Assembly: GCF_016598575.1 (NCBI RefSeq)
Contig: NZ_CP066801.1
Coordinates: 4,630,501 to 4,694,500 of the forward strand
DNA from: Streptomyces sp. HSG2
GTDB taxonomy: Bacteria; Actinomycetota; Actinomycetes; Streptomycetales; Streptomycetaceae
DNA: 64,000 bases
Direction of reading: 5' to 3'
Position 1 is the stretch's first letter; each line of letters starts with the position of its first letter. The position numbers and the translations under genes were made by a program. The notes beneath the pieces are model-generated. The model did no database searches, was not told the origin of the DNA, and was given only the letters and a program-made list of their open reading frames with translations. Below, in pieces: positions 7,662 to 16,560 of this stretch.

Positions 7662-9305
7662 ATGACTGAGTATGGCCGGGGCTCAGGCTCCGCACCGTGG
7701 CATCCGCAGGACCCGTCGTACGGGAACGGCGGATGGGACGGCCGGTCCACCGAGGCCGATCCGGCCCCCTTCGGAGGCTCGACGACCTACCCCGGGCAGC
7801 CCCCCCGCGCACCCTACGACGAGGGTTGGCAGGAGACCCCGTACGCCGACGGCGGACAGGCCGAACCGTGGCGGCTCGCCGAGGACGGCGGGCGCCGGGA
7901 TCGGCGATACGCGGCGGCGGACCCCGGCGCGAGCCTCCCCGGCGACGAGGAGGGCCGGCCGGATTTCCGTTACCCCGACCCGACCGATCCCTACGGCGGA
8001 GGGGGCGATCCGGCCGACCACGGATACGACACCGGGTATCACGACCCCTACAACACGGGGGGCGCCTACCCTCCGCCGGCCCCGCCCGGCCGCCGCGGTC
8101 CCTCGCCGCGAGAAGAGGAGGACACACCCTCGGGAGTCGGAGCGCGTGGCCGGCCCGGAGGCGGCTCGCCGCGTCGCGTGGACGCCGGGCGGGCGCGTCG
8201 CCGGGCCCCTCGGGGAGGAGGCAGATCCAAGAAGAACCGCACGCCTCTCGCCTGCCTCGTGGTCTGCCTGGTCCTGGGGGGCGGGGCCTTGGGCGTCACC
8301 TACTTCGGCTACCAGTTCTACCAGGAGAGGTTCGGTTCGGCACCGGATTTCGAAGGCGACGGCAACGGCGAACCGGTCAGCGTCACGATCCCGGAAGGCG
8401 CCGGAGGTTCCGTCATCGGACAGGAGCTGAAGCGCCAGGGCGTGGTCAAGAGCATCGATGCCTTCGTGGCCGCCCTTCAGAGCCACCCCGAGGGCAAGAG
8501 CATCCAGGACGGCGTGTACACCCTGGAGAAGGAGATGTCGGCCCAGGCCGCCATCGAACTGATGCTCAGCCCCGAGAGCCGTGACAATCTGATCATCGCC
8601 GAGGGGCGACGGAACGCGGAGATCTACCGACTCATCGACGAGCGGCTCGAGGTGGCGGAGGGCACCACCGCGAAGGCCGCGGAGAACGGATATCGCGACT
8701 TCGGCCTGCCGGACTGGGCACTCGACCACGAGGACGTCAAGGACCCGCTGGAGGGGTTCCTTTTCCCGTCCAGCTACGCCGTCTCCAAGGGACAGCGACC
8801 CGAGGACGTGCTGAAGCAGATGGTGCGGCGGGCCGACGAGAGCTATCGGACCCTGGGCCTGGAGGACAAGGCCGAGGGGCTCGGTCTGGACGACCCCTGG
8901 CAGCTGCTCACCGTCGCCAGCCTGGTGCAGGCGGAAGGGCGCAGCCATGACGACTTCCGCAAGATGGCCGAGGTCATCTACAACCGGCGCGAGCCGAACC
9001 CGCAGACCAACGGCATGCTGGAATTCGACTCCACCTACAACTACATCAAGAACCAGAGCGAGATCGATCTCACTCTGAAGGAACTCCGCACCTTCGACAA
9101 CCCCTACAACACCTACTTCTACAAGGGCCTGCCTCCCGGGCCGATCAGCAATCCGGGGGAAGAGGCGTTGCGCGGGGCGCTCTCGCCGACGAACGACGGC
9201 TGGTACTACTTCATCTCCCTCGACGGTGACACGAGCCGGTTCACCCGGACCAACGCCGAGCACGAGAAACTGGTCCAGGAATTCAACGAGTCGAGGAAAC
9301 AGTGA
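7662..9305 (+). CDS. mltG: Endolytic murein transglycosylase MltG (YceG-like)
   Basis: The product is 547 aa. About 185 residues of Pro/Gly/Tyr/Asp-rich, low-complexity cytoplasmic sequence precede one membrane helix (residues about 193-213). A LysM-like region and the YceG catalytic domain follow. The catalytic Glu lies in SLVQAEGRSHDDF, and the C-terminal FYKGLPPGPISNPG signature is intact. MltG cleaves nascent glycan strands and is thought to terminate peptidoglycan polymerisation. The N-terminal extension is much longer than in E. coli but is usual for actinobacteria. The TGA overlaps the aroE start. Confidence 0.92.
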   Translation: MTEYGRGSGSAPWHPQDPSYGNGGWDGRSTEADPAPFGGSTTYPGQPPRAPYDEGWQETPYADGGQAEPWRLAEDGGRRDRRYAAADPGASLPGDEEGRPDFRYPDPTDPYGGGGDPADHGYDTGYHDPYNTGGAYPPPAPPGRRGPSPREEEDTPSGVGARGRPGGGSPRRVDAGRARRRAPRGGGRSKKNRTPLACLVVCLVLGGGALGVTYFGYQFYQERFGSAPDFEGDGNGEPVSVTIPEGAGGSVIGQELKRQGVVKSIDAFVAALQSHPEGKSIQDGVYTLEKEMSAQAAIELMLSPESRDNLIIAEGRRNAEIYRLIDERLEVAEGTTAKAAENGYRDFGLPDWALDHEDVKDPLEGFLFPSSYAVSKGQRPEDVLKQMVRRADESYRTLGLEDKAEGLGLDDPWQLLTVASLVQAEGRSHDDFRKMAEVIYNRREPNPQTNGMLEFDSTYNYIKNQSEIDLTLKELRTFDNPYNTYFYKGLPPGPISNPGEEALRGALSPTNDGWYYFISLDGDTSRFTRTNAEHEKLVQEFNESRKQ

Positions 9306-10147
9306 TGCCCGCACGTCGCCGAGCGGCGGTCCTCGGCTCGCCGATCGCCCACTCCCTCTCCCCGGTGTTGCACCGCGCCGCCTACGCCGCGCTCGGGCTG
9401 GAGGACTGGACCTACGACCGGTTCGAGGTCGACGAGAAGGCGTTGCCCGGCTTTCTCCGGGGCCTGGGCCCCGAGTGGGCGGGCCTGTCGCTGACGATGC
9501 CCCTGAAACGGGCCGTCCTCCCGCTGCTCGACGAGATCAGCTCCACCGCGGCCGCGGTGGAGGCGGTGAACACCGTCGTCCTCGCCGAGGGAGGGCGCGC
9601 CGTCGGCGACAACACCGATATTCCGGGCATGGTGGCCGCGCTGCGGGAGCACGGTGTGGAGCGAGTGGAGGAGGCGGCGATCCTGGGCGCGGGCGCCACG
9701 GCCTCCTCCGCGCTGGCGGCGCTGGCGAGGATCTGCTCCGGGCCGGTCACCGTCTACGCCCGCGGCGAGACGCGAGCGGCCGAGATGCTCCGGTGGGCCG
9801 AGCGGTTGGGGGTGGAGGCGCGGATCGCCGACTGGACGGACGCGGCGCGAGCGTTGCGCGCCCCGCTCGTCGTGGCCACGACACCGTCGGGTTCCACCGA
9901 CTTCCTGGCGGACGAGGTGTCCGCCCCTCCCGGCACCCTGTTCGACGTGCTCTACGACCCCTGGCCGACTCGGCTGGCCGCGCGTTGGTCGGCCGCGGGC
10001 GGTTCCGTCGTCGGCGGTCTCGACCTCCTGGTCCACCAGGCCGTGCTCCAGGTGGAGCTGATGACGGGCCGCGCGCCGGCCCCACCGGCCGCCATGCGGG
10101 CCGCGGGCGAACGGGCGCTCGCCGCGCGCCGACCCCGGGCCTCGTAG
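9305..10147 (+). CDS. aroE: Shikimate dehydrogenase
   Basis: The product is about 280 aa and catalyses NADPH-dependent reduction of 3-dehydroshikimate. The shikimate-binding N-terminus SPIAHSLSPVLHRAAY, the catalytic-Lys region LSLTMPLKRAV, VNTVV, and DNTDIPGM are intact, followed by a nucleotide-binding segment ILGAGATASSALAAL. ATG 9305 overlaps the mltG stop (ATGA type); GTG 9302 is one codon upstream and also possible. GAGG lies 8 bp before the ATG. It begins the aro group, with aroC 130 bp downstream. Confidence 0.94.
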   Translation: MPARRRAAVLGSPIAHSLSPVLHRAAYAALGLEDWTYDRFEVDEKALPGFLRGLGPEWAGLSLTMPLKRAVLPLLDEISSTAAAVEAVNTVVLAEGGRAVGDNTDIPGMVAALREHGVERVEEAAILGAGATASSALAALARICSGPVTVYARGETRAAEMLRWAERLGVEARIADWTDAARALRAPLVVATTPSGSTDFLADEVSAPPGTLFDVLYDPWPTRLAARWSAAGGSVVGGLDLLVHQAVLQVELMTGRAPAPPAAMRAAGERALAARRPRAS

Positions 10148-10278
10148 GCGCCTCGACTCCGGGGAGGACCGGGAGGCCCGTGGGAGACCGGGACGTGGGA
10201 GGATCGTAGCCGGCGGGCCGGGGCCGCGCACCCGGTCGCGTCGCGATCCCGGAATGGCGCGAGCACTGAGGAGCACCG

Positions 10279-11463
10279 TTGAGCAGGTTGCGCTGGCTGA
10301 CCGCGGGGGAGTCCCATGGTCCGGCACTCGTGGCGACGCTGGAGGGGCTGCCCGCGGGTGTGCCGGTCACCACGGAGTTGGTGGCGGACCATCTGGCGAG
10401 ACGACGGCTGGGCTACGGCCGCGGCGCCCGGATGAAGTTCGAGCGGGACGAGGTCACCTTCCTCGGTGGTGTCCGGCACGGACTGACGCTGGGGTCTCCG
10501 GTCGCCGTCATGGTGGGCAACACCGAGTGGCCGAAGTGGGAACAGGTGATGGCCGCCGATCCGGTCGACCCGGAGGTGCTGGCCGATCTGGCCCGCAGCG
10601 CGCCCCTGACCCGACCCCGCCCCGGCCACGCCGACCTGGCGGGGATGCAGAAGTACGGATTCGACGAGGCCCGTCCGGTACTGGAGCGCGCGTCGGCGCG
10701 CGAGACCGCCGCGCGGGTGGCGCTCGGCGCGGTGGCGCGATCCTTCCTGAAGGAGGCCGCCGGGATCGAGATCGTCTCCCACGTGGTGGAACTCGCGGCG
10801 GCCAAGGCGCCCTACGGAGTGGTTCCCACGCCGGCCGACGTGGCGCGGCTGGACGCCGACCCGGTTCGCTGCCTGGACGAAGAGGCCTCCGCGGCGATGG
10901 TGGCGCAGATCGACCAGGCCCACAAGGACGGCGACACCCTCGGTGGTGTCGTGGAGGTGCTGGCCTACGGGGTGCCCGTCGGGCTCGGCTCCCACGTCCA
11001 CTGGGACCGGAGGCTGGACGCCCGTCTGGCCGCGGCGCTGATGGGCGTGCAGGCCATCAAGGGCGTGGAGCTCGGAGACGGGTTCGACCTCGCCCGTGTG
11101 CCCGGCTCTCGGGCGCACGACGAGATCGTGGCCACGACGGAAGGGATCCGCCGCGCCACGGGGCGCTCCGGTGGCACGGAGGGCGGGCTGTCGACGGGCG
11201 AGCCGCTTCGGGTGCGGGCGGCGATGAAGCCGATCGCGACCGTACCGAGGGCGCTGCGCACCGTGGACGTCGCCACGGGGGAGCCCGCCCAGGCGCATCA
11301 CCAGCGCAGTGACGTGTGCGCCGTCCCGGCGGCCGGGATCGTGGCGGAGGCGATGGTCGCGCTGGTCCTCGCGGACGCGGTCACCGAGAAGTTCGGCGGC
11401 GACAGTGTCTCCGAGACCCGTCGGAACGTGCGGTCCTTCCTCGACTCGCTGGCGATTCGGTGA
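10279..11463 (+). CDS. aroC: Chorismate synthase
   Basis: The enzyme is 394 aa and makes chorismate from EPSP using reduced FMN, the last common step to aromatic amino acids. The start is TTG 10279, preceded by GAGGAG at a good distance. Conserved blocks are LTAGESHGPALVATLEGLPAG, RGARMKFERDEVTFLGGVRHG, RPGHADLAGMQKYGF and the FMN/substrate motif RSGGTEGGLSTGEPLRVRA. The GTGA at the end overlaps the aroK start, so the two are translationally coupled. Confidence 0.97.
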   Translation: MSRLRWLTAGESHGPALVATLEGLPAGVPVTTELVADHLARRRLGYGRGARMKFERDEVTFLGGVRHGLTLGSPVAVMVGNTEWPKWEQVMAADPVDPEVLADLARSAPLTRPRPGHADLAGMQKYGFDEARPVLERASARETAARVALGAVARSFLKEAAGIEIVSHVVELAAAKAPYGVVPTPADVARLDADPVRCLDEEASAAMVAQIDQAHKDGDTLGGVVEVLAYGVPVGLGSHVHWDRRLDARLAAALMGVQAIKGVELGDGFDLARVPGSRAHDEIVATTEGIRRATGRSGGTEGGLSTGEPLRVRAAMKPIATVPRALRTVDVATGEPAQAHHQRSDVCAVPAAGIVAEAMVALVLADAVTEKFGGDSVSETRRNVRSFLDSLAIR

Positions 11464-11975
11464 GCCGTCCGGTGCTGGTGCTGGTCGGACCGATGGGGGT
11501 GGGCAAGTCCACCGTCGGGCAGTCGCTCGCCGAGCGGCTCGGCGTGGCCTACCGTGACACTGACGCCGACGTGGTCGCCGGCGACGGACGTTCCATCTCG
11601 GAGATCTTCGTGGAGGAGGGGGAGCCCGCCTTCCGCGCCCTGGAGAAGCGCGCGGTGCGCACCGCTCTGGACGAGCACAAAGGAGTCCTCGCCCTCGGGG
11701 GCGGGGCGGTGCTCGACCAGGAGACCAGGGAGTCGTTGGCCCGGCAGCGGGTCGTGTACCTGTCCATGGGCGTCGAGGAGGCCGTGCGGCGCACCGGTCT
11801 GAACGTCGCCCGACCGCTCCTGGCGGTCAATCCACGCAAGCAGTGGCGCGAGCTGATGGAGGCCCGCCGCCCCCTGTACGAGGAGGTCGCCACCGCGGTC
11901 GTGCCGACCGACGGGCGCACCCCCGGGGAAGTCACCCGGGCCGTACTCGACGCACTGGAGTTGAGGGACGCATGA
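11460..11975 (+). CDS. aroK: Shikimate kinase
   Basis: The product is 171 aa and phosphorylates shikimate at O3 using ATP. The P-loop GPMGVGKST lies near residue 10. The shikimate-binding DTDADV follows, as do FRALEKRAV, the GGGAVLDQETR motif and the lid region NVARPLLAVNPRKQW. The start is GTG 11460, overlapping the aroC stop by 4 bp; its own stop overlaps the aroB ATG. aroC-aroK-aroB is thus one tightly coupled unit. Confidence 0.96.
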   Translation: MSRPVLVLVGPMGVGKSTVGQSLAERLGVAYRDTDADVVAGDGRSISEIFVEEGEPAFRALEKRAVRTALDEHKGVLALGGGAVLDQETRESLARQRVVYLSMGVEEAVRRTGLNVARPLLAVNPRKQWRELMEARRPLYEEVATAVVPTDGRTPGEVTRAVLDALELRDA

Positions 11976-13063
11976 GCGAGGCTGTCACCCGCATCGGCAT
12001 CGGAGGCACCGAGGGAGTCGAGCCGTACGATGTCCTGGTCGGCCGGCGGCTCTTGGGCGAGCTGGCCGGTCTGGTCGGCGAGCGGGCCGCTCGGGTCGCC
12101 GTGATCCACCCCGAGGCGTTGGCGGAGACGGGCGAGGCGCTGCGGGCCGACCTGATGGGGCAGGGCTACGAGGCCGTCGCCGTCCAGGTGCCGAACGCGG
12201 AGGAGGCCAAGACCGCCGAGGTGGCCGCCTACTGCTGGAAGGCACTGGGCACCTCCGGGTTCACCCGCACCGATGTGGTCGTCGGCGTCGGCGGAGGGGC
12301 CACGACCGATCTGGCCGGCTTCGTGGCCGCCACGTGGCTCCGCGGCGTGCGATGGATCGCGATCCCCACCACCGTGTTGGCCATGGTGGACGCGGCGGTC
12401 GGCGGCAAGACCGGGATCAACACGGCGGAGGGGAAGAACCTCGTCGGCTCCTTCCACCCACCGGCCGGCGTGTTGTGCGACCTCGCGGCCCTGGAGTCGT
12501 TGCCCGTCAACGACTACGTGTCGGGCCTGGCGGAGGTCGTCAAGGCCGGTTTCATCGCCGACCCGCGGATCCTGGAGCTGATCGAGGCGGATCCCCGGGG
12601 CGCCCGAGGCCCGGACGGGCCGCACACGGCCGAACTGATCGAGAGGTCGATCCGAGTCAAGGCCGACGTCGTCTCGGCCGATCCGAGGGAGTCCGGGCGG
12701 AGGGAGATCCTCAATTACGGCCACACCCTCGGCCACGCGATCGAGAAGAACGAGCGGTACACCTGGCGGCACGGGGCGGCTGTCGCCGTCGGCATGCACT
12801 TCGCGGCCGAGCTCGGGCGTCTGGCGGGCCGGCTGGACGACGCGACCGCCGACCGGCACCGCAGCGTGCTCGAAGCGGTCGGATTGCCGCTGCACTACCG
12901 ACACGACCAGTGGCCCCGACTGCTGGAGACGATGAAGGTGGACAAGAAGTCGCGAGGGCACCTGCTGCGTTTCATCGTCCTGGACGGACTGGCCAAACCC
13001 GTCGTGCTGGAAGGCCCCGACCCGGCGGTCCTCCTCGCCGCCTACGGCGAGGTCGGCCGGTAG
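11972..13063 (+). CDS. aroB: 3-Dehydroquinate synthase
   Basis: The enzyme is 363 aa and converts DAHP to 3-dehydroquinate, the second shikimate step, using NAD and a divalent metal. The NAD-binding glycine motif GVGGGATTDLAGFVAATW is present, together with TTVLAMVDAAVGGKTGIN, the ligands in LAEVVKAGFI, and NYGHTLGHAIEK with the metal-binding His. The ATG at 11972 overlaps the aroK TGA. It ends the coupled aroC-aroK-aroB block. Confidence 0.96.
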   Translation: MSEAVTRIGIGGTEGVEPYDVLVGRRLLGELAGLVGERAARVAVIHPEALAETGEALRADLMGQGYEAVAVQVPNAEEAKTAEVAAYCWKALGTSGFTRTDVVVGVGGGATTDLAGFVAATWLRGVRWIAIPTTVLAMVDAAVGGKTGINTAEGKNLVGSFHPPAGVLCDLAALESLPVNDYVSGLAEVVKAGFIADPRILELIEADPRGARGPDGPHTAELIERSIRVKADVVSADPRESGRREILNYGHTLGHAIEKNERYTWRHGAAVAVGMHFAAELGRLAGRLDDATADRHRSVLEAVGLPLHYRHDQWPRLLETMKVDKKSRGHLLRFIVLDGLAKPVVLEGPDPAVLLAAYGEVGR

Positions 13064-13184
13064 GGCATCGCGGCATCCGGCCGCGGACCTCCCCGCCGTC
13101 GACCCGCCGGGGGCGAGGCGGTACGGTTCCCGCCGGGCGGATCCGCGACGTGGAGCCGCCGAGCGAGCCGAGGAGTGGAACCGG

Positions 13185-13973
13185 ATGGAGCACGCGGTGG
13201 GGGGTCCGCTGCCGCCACCCCACCGGCATGGACCCGATCCGATCGGTGGTCGGCCCGCTCGGACGGCGGAGGTCTCGCCCACCCCGACGCCTCGGACGCC
13301 GGAAGCCGGCGGGGCGCTGCCACGACCACCCCCCGGGACACGACGCCCCGTACCGTCCCCCGACGTCGGGCCCGCGCGGCGCCTCCCGGGGCGCAGGCCG
13401 CCTGCGCCGCGCCCCGCCGCCGGCCCTCTAGCGGTCCTCCTCATCGGCCCCGCCGGCGCCGGCAAGACCAGCGTCGCCCGGTACTGGGCCGACCACCGAC
13501 CGACGCCCACCGCCCACGTCAGTCTCGACGACGTCCGGGAGTGGGTTCGCTCCGGTTTCGCGGACCCCCGGTCCGGCTGGGGCCCGGATTCCGAGACCCA
13601 GTACCGACTGGCCCGCCGCACCTGCGGCTTCGCCGCGCGGAACTTCCTCGCCAACGGCGTCTCCTGCGTGCTCGACGACGCTGTCTTCCCCGACCGTCCC
13701 ACGGTCGGCCTCGGCGGTTGGAGGCGTCATGTCGGTCCCGGCCTGCTGCCCGTCGTCCTGCTGCCGGGCCTCGACGTCGTCCTCGACCGGAACGCCCGCC
13801 GCTCGGGCACCCGACGACTCGACGACGAGGACATCGCCAGGATCCACGGCCGCATGGCCGGTTGGTACGGTTCCGGACTGCCGATCATCGACAACTCCCG
13901 CCTCGACGTGCCGGGCACCGCGCGGATGCTCGACGAGGTGCTCGCCGGCAGCGGGGCTCCAGCCCGGTGCTGA
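13185..13973 (+). CDS. P-loop NTPase / kinase-like protein of unknown substrate
   Basis: The product is 262 aa. The first 80 residues are Pro/Arg-rich and look disordered. A Walker A motif LLIGPAGAGKTSVARYWA follows at about residues 84-101. Later blocks are VSLDDVREWVRSGFADP, a Walker B-like CVLDDAVFP, and RNARRSGTRRLDDEDIARIHGRM, a layout like small zeta-toxin or chloramphenicol-phosphotransferase-type kinases. The ATG is 121 bp after aroB. The substrate cannot be told from sequence. It is found between the aro block and the pepQ-like gene, and the true start may be downstream of the disordered part. Confidence 0.75.
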   Translation: MEHAVGGPLPPPHRHGPDPIGGRPARTAEVSPTPTPRTPEAGGALPRPPPGTRRPVPSPDVGPARRLPGRRPPAPRPAAGPLAVLLIGPAGAGKTSVARYWADHRPTPTAHVSLDDVREWVRSGFADPRSGWGPDSETQYRLARRTCGFAARNFLANGVSCVLDDAVFPDRPTVGLGGWRRHVGPGLLPVVLLPGLDVVLDRNARRSGTRRLDDEDIARIHGRMAGWYGSGLPIIDNSRLDVPGTARMLDEVLAGSGAPARC

Positions 13974-14101
13974 TGCCGCCGGCGGCGGAGGGCCGCCGCG
14001 ATGCCGGCCCCGGCACCGCACGCCGGCGGACCGTGTGGTCGTGGCATGGGCGTCGGCCGCTCACTCGGCCTTCTCGAACGGCGCCCCCTCCCGACTGCGC
14101 A

Positions 14102-14107
14102 TACGCT
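14102..14107 (+). promoter_or_regulatory. -10 element for leaderless pepQ-like transcript
   Basis: TACGCT lies exactly 6 bp before ATG 14114, with no Shine-Dalgarno sequence between. The same geometry is seen at rarA and priA in this window and implies a leaderless mRNA. Confidence 0.45.
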
Positions 14108-14113
14108 CGGCAC

Positions 14114-15226
14114 ATGGCAGAGGTGTACGCGGCCCGCCGGGCCCGCCTGCGCGACCACTGCACCGCCGGTGGCGGCGCGGCGGCACTGATCTCCCGCCCC
14201 GCCAACGTGCGCTATCTCGCGGGCGGTGCGCCGGGACACGCCGTGCTGCTGGTCGGTCGGAGCGAGGGGCAGGACCTGCTCCTCTGCCCGGAGTCGGCGG
14301 AGGACCGCCTCGCCCGGGAGCGCACCGACGAGCGGCTCCGGGTGCGCCCGCTCGACCTGTCCGCCCGGGATCCGGTGGTAGCCGCCGCCGAGACGGTCGC
14401 GGCGTCCGGCACGGACACCCTCGCGGTGGAGGAACACCATCTCACCGTCGCCCGGCACCAGGCCTTGCGTGGGGCCGCCCCGGGGCTGCGCCTGACGGAC
14501 CTCGGCCGCGCGGTCGAACAGCACCGGGTGGTCAAGGACGAGGAGGAGATCTCGTGCCTGCGCATCGGCGCCGAGATCGCCGACCAGGCCCTCGGCGAGC
14601 TGCTCGAATCCATCCTGGTCGGTCGCACCGAGCGGCACCTGGCCCTGGAGCTGGAGCGGCGACTGATCGACCACGGCGCCGACGGCCCGGCCTTCCCCAC
14701 CTCGGTCGCGGCGGGCCCCCACGCCGGCCGCGCCGGTCATCGCCCCACCGACCGGCGAGTGGAGGAGGGGGACTTCCTGTCCGTCTGCCTCGGAGCCACC
14801 TACCGCGGCTACCGTTGCGAGATCGGCCGCACCTTCGTCATCGGCACCTCGCCCGCCGACTGGCAGATCGAACTCTACGATCTCGTCTTCGCGGCCCAGC
14901 GCGCGGGCCGCGAAGCGCTGCTGCCCGGCGTCTCCTGCCGTGACGTGGACCGCGCCGCGCGGCAGGTGCTGGACGCGGCCGGTCACGCGGAGCGCCTGAC
15001 CTCGGCCACGGGACACGGTGTCGGAATCGAAATCGCGGAGGACCCTCGGCTGACCCCGACGGCCATGGGTAAACTGGACGCTTGCGTGCCGGTCACCGTC
15101 GAGCCGGGGGTCCACCTCCCGGGACGGGGCGGTGTCCGGATCGACGACACGCTCGTCGTGCGCCCCGAGGCGGACGGCGGACCCGAGCTACTCACCATCA
15201 CGACCAAGGAACTGCTCGCGCTCTAG
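14114..15226 (+). CDS. Aminopeptidase P / prolidase-fold protein with altered metal site
   Basis: The product is 370 aa with the creatinase-type N-terminal domain (residues about 1-130) and a pita-bread fold C-terminal domain. It would ordinarily be called Xaa-Pro peptidase. However, the expected metal ligands have drifted: the first Asp is Cys (about residue 225, in SVCLGATYRG), the second Asp is Glu (about 236, RCEIGRTF), and the last Glu is Asp (GGVRIDDTLV). The His in TGHGVG and Glu in VTVEPGVH remain. The usual second active-site His is Ala (IEIAEDP). Classical dinuclear metallopeptidase activity is therefore doubtful. It lies 65 bp upstream of efp, a conserved pairing. Confidence 0.8.
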   Translation: MAEVYAARRARLRDHCTAGGGAAALISRPANVRYLAGGAPGHAVLLVGRSEGQDLLLCPESAEDRLARERTDERLRVRPLDLSARDPVVAAAETVAASGTDTLAVEEHHLTVARHQALRGAAPGLRLTDLGRAVEQHRVVKDEEEISCLRIGAEIADQALGELLESILVGRTERHLALELERRLIDHGADGPAFPTSVAAGPHAGRAGHRPTDRRVEEGDFLSVCLGATYRGYRCEIGRTFVIGTSPADWQIELYDLVFAAQRAGREALLPGVSCRDVDRAARQVLDAAGHAERLTSATGHGVGIEIAEDPRLTPTAMGKLDACVPVTVEPGVHLPGRGGVRIDDTLVVRPEADGGPELLTITTKELLAL

Positions 15227-15291
15227 CCCGCTGCTGTGCGCGTCAGGGCCCCGCGGTCGTCCACACGTCCAGTCCAGGAGATTCCGCAACC

Positions 15292-15858
15292 GTGGCTTCC
15301 ACGAACGACCTCAAGAACGGCCTGGTGCTCAAGCTCGAAGGCGGCCAGCTCTGGTCCGTCGTCGAGTTCCAGCACGTCAAGCCCGGCAAGGGCCCGGCAT
15401 TCGTGCGCACCAAGCTCAAGAACGTGCTGTCCGGCAAGGTCGTCGACAAGACCTTCAACGCCGGAGTCAAGGTCGAAACGGCCACCGTCGACAAGCGCGA
15501 CATGCAGTTCTCCTACATGGACGGCGACTACTTCGTCTTCATGGACATGCAGACCTACGACCAGCTGCACATCGACCGCAAGGTGGTCGGGGACGCGGCG
15601 AACTTCCTGGTAGAGGGGTTCGAGGCGACGGTCGCCCAGCACGAGGGGGAGGTGCTCTTCGTCGAGCTTCCCGCCGCCGTCGAACTGACCGTCCAGGAGA
15701 CCGAACCGGGCGTCCAGGGCGACCGCTCCACCGGCGGCACCAAGCCCGCGACGCTGGAGACCGGGCACCAGATCCAGGTGCCGCTCTTCATCACCACCGG
15801 TGAGAAGATCAAGGTCGACACCCGCACCAGCGACTACCTCGGCCGGGTGAACAGCTAG
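15292..15858 (+). CDS. efp: Elongation factor P
   Basis: EF-P is 188 aa and relieves ribosomes stalled at polyproline stretches. The three beta-barrel domains are present (ASTNDLKNGLVLKLEGGQLW at the start, ITTGEKIKVDTRTSDYLGRV at the end). The functional loop reads VKPGKGPAF, with Lys at the tip flanked by prolines. This is the actinobacterial PGKGP type, reported to work without lysine modification. The start is GTG 15292 with AGGAG upstream. nusB follows after 2 bp, so the two are co-transcribed. Confidence 0.96.
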   Translation: MASTNDLKNGLVLKLEGGQLWSVVEFQHVKPGKGPAFVRTKLKNVLSGKVVDKTFNAGVKVETATVDKRDMQFSYMDGDYFVFMDMQTYDQLHIDRKVVGDAANFLVEGFEATVAQHEGEVLFVELPAAVELTVQETEPGVQGDRSTGGTKPATLETGHQIQVPLFITTGEKIKVDTRTSDYLGRVNS

Positions 15859-15860
15859 CC

Positions 15861-16295
15861 GTGGCCGCCCGCAACACGGCCCGCAAGCGGGCCTTCCAGA
15901 TCCTCTTCGAGGCGGACCAGCGCGGGGCCGACGTCCTGACGGTGCTCGCGGACTGGATCCGGCACTCTCGCACCGACACCCGACAGCCCCCCGTGAGCGA
16001 GTACACGATGGAGCTGGTCGAGGGATACGCGGAGCACGCGACCCGGATCGACGAACTCGTCGACCAGTACGCGGTGGGGTGGACGCTCGACCGAATGCCG
16101 GTCGTCGACCGGAACATCCTGCGTCTCGGGGCCTTCGAGCTGATCTGGGCGGACGAGACCCCGGACGCCGTCGTGCTGGACGAGATGGTGCGGCTGGCGA
16201 AGGAGTTCTCCACCGACGAGTCGCCGTCGTTCGTGAACGGTCTGCTGGGCCGGCTGAAGGACATGAAGTCCTCGCTGCGCCGCGAGGGGGCCTGA
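15861..16295 (+). CDS. nusB: Transcription antitermination factor NusB
   Basis: NusB is 144 aa, all-helical, and binds boxA RNA with S10 in rRNA antitermination complexes. The recognisable blocks are AARNTARKRAFQILFEADQRG, the core MPVVDRNILRLGAFELIW, and VLDEMVRLAKEFSTDESPSFVNGLLG. The start is GTG 15861, only 2 bp after efp. The gene ends just before a strong terminator, so it closes the pepQ-like/efp/nusB transcription unit. Confidence 0.96.
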   Translation: MAARNTARKRAFQILFEADQRGADVLTVLADWIRHSRTDTRQPPVSEYTMELVEGYAEHATRIDELVDQYAVGWTLDRMPVVDRNILRLGAFELIWADETPDAVVLDEMVRLAKEFSTDESPSFVNGLLGRLKDMKSSLRREGA

Positions 16296-16321
16296 CGGCG
16301 ACGTGGGGCTCCGCCCCGGGT

Positions 16322-16353
16322 GAGGGGTCCGCGGCGCGCGCCGCGGACCCCTC
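16322..16353 (+). terminator. Intrinsic terminator after nusB
   Basis: A perfect 32-nt palindrome (arm GAGGGGTCCGCGGCGC and its reverse complement) begins 26 bp after the nusB stop. It lacks a U tract, as most Streptomyces terminators do. Being symmetrical, it could also stop transcription arriving from bldD on the other strand. Confidence 0.8.
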
Positions 16354-16560
16354 CGTCGTCGGGAGGCTCCTCGGGTCCGGGATGAGCGGCCGGCCCGGCC
16401 GCGGCGCCGCTCGAGTCGGCCAACGGGGTCGGGTGGGCGACCACGCGGCCCCGGGAGCGACATCGCCGGGGCGGCCGTGACCGAATGGTCCGGCCACCCC
16501 GGCGGCACTTCTCCGGGACGTGGATGGCGATCCTCGGCCCGCTCTCGGGAGGGCGGGTTC

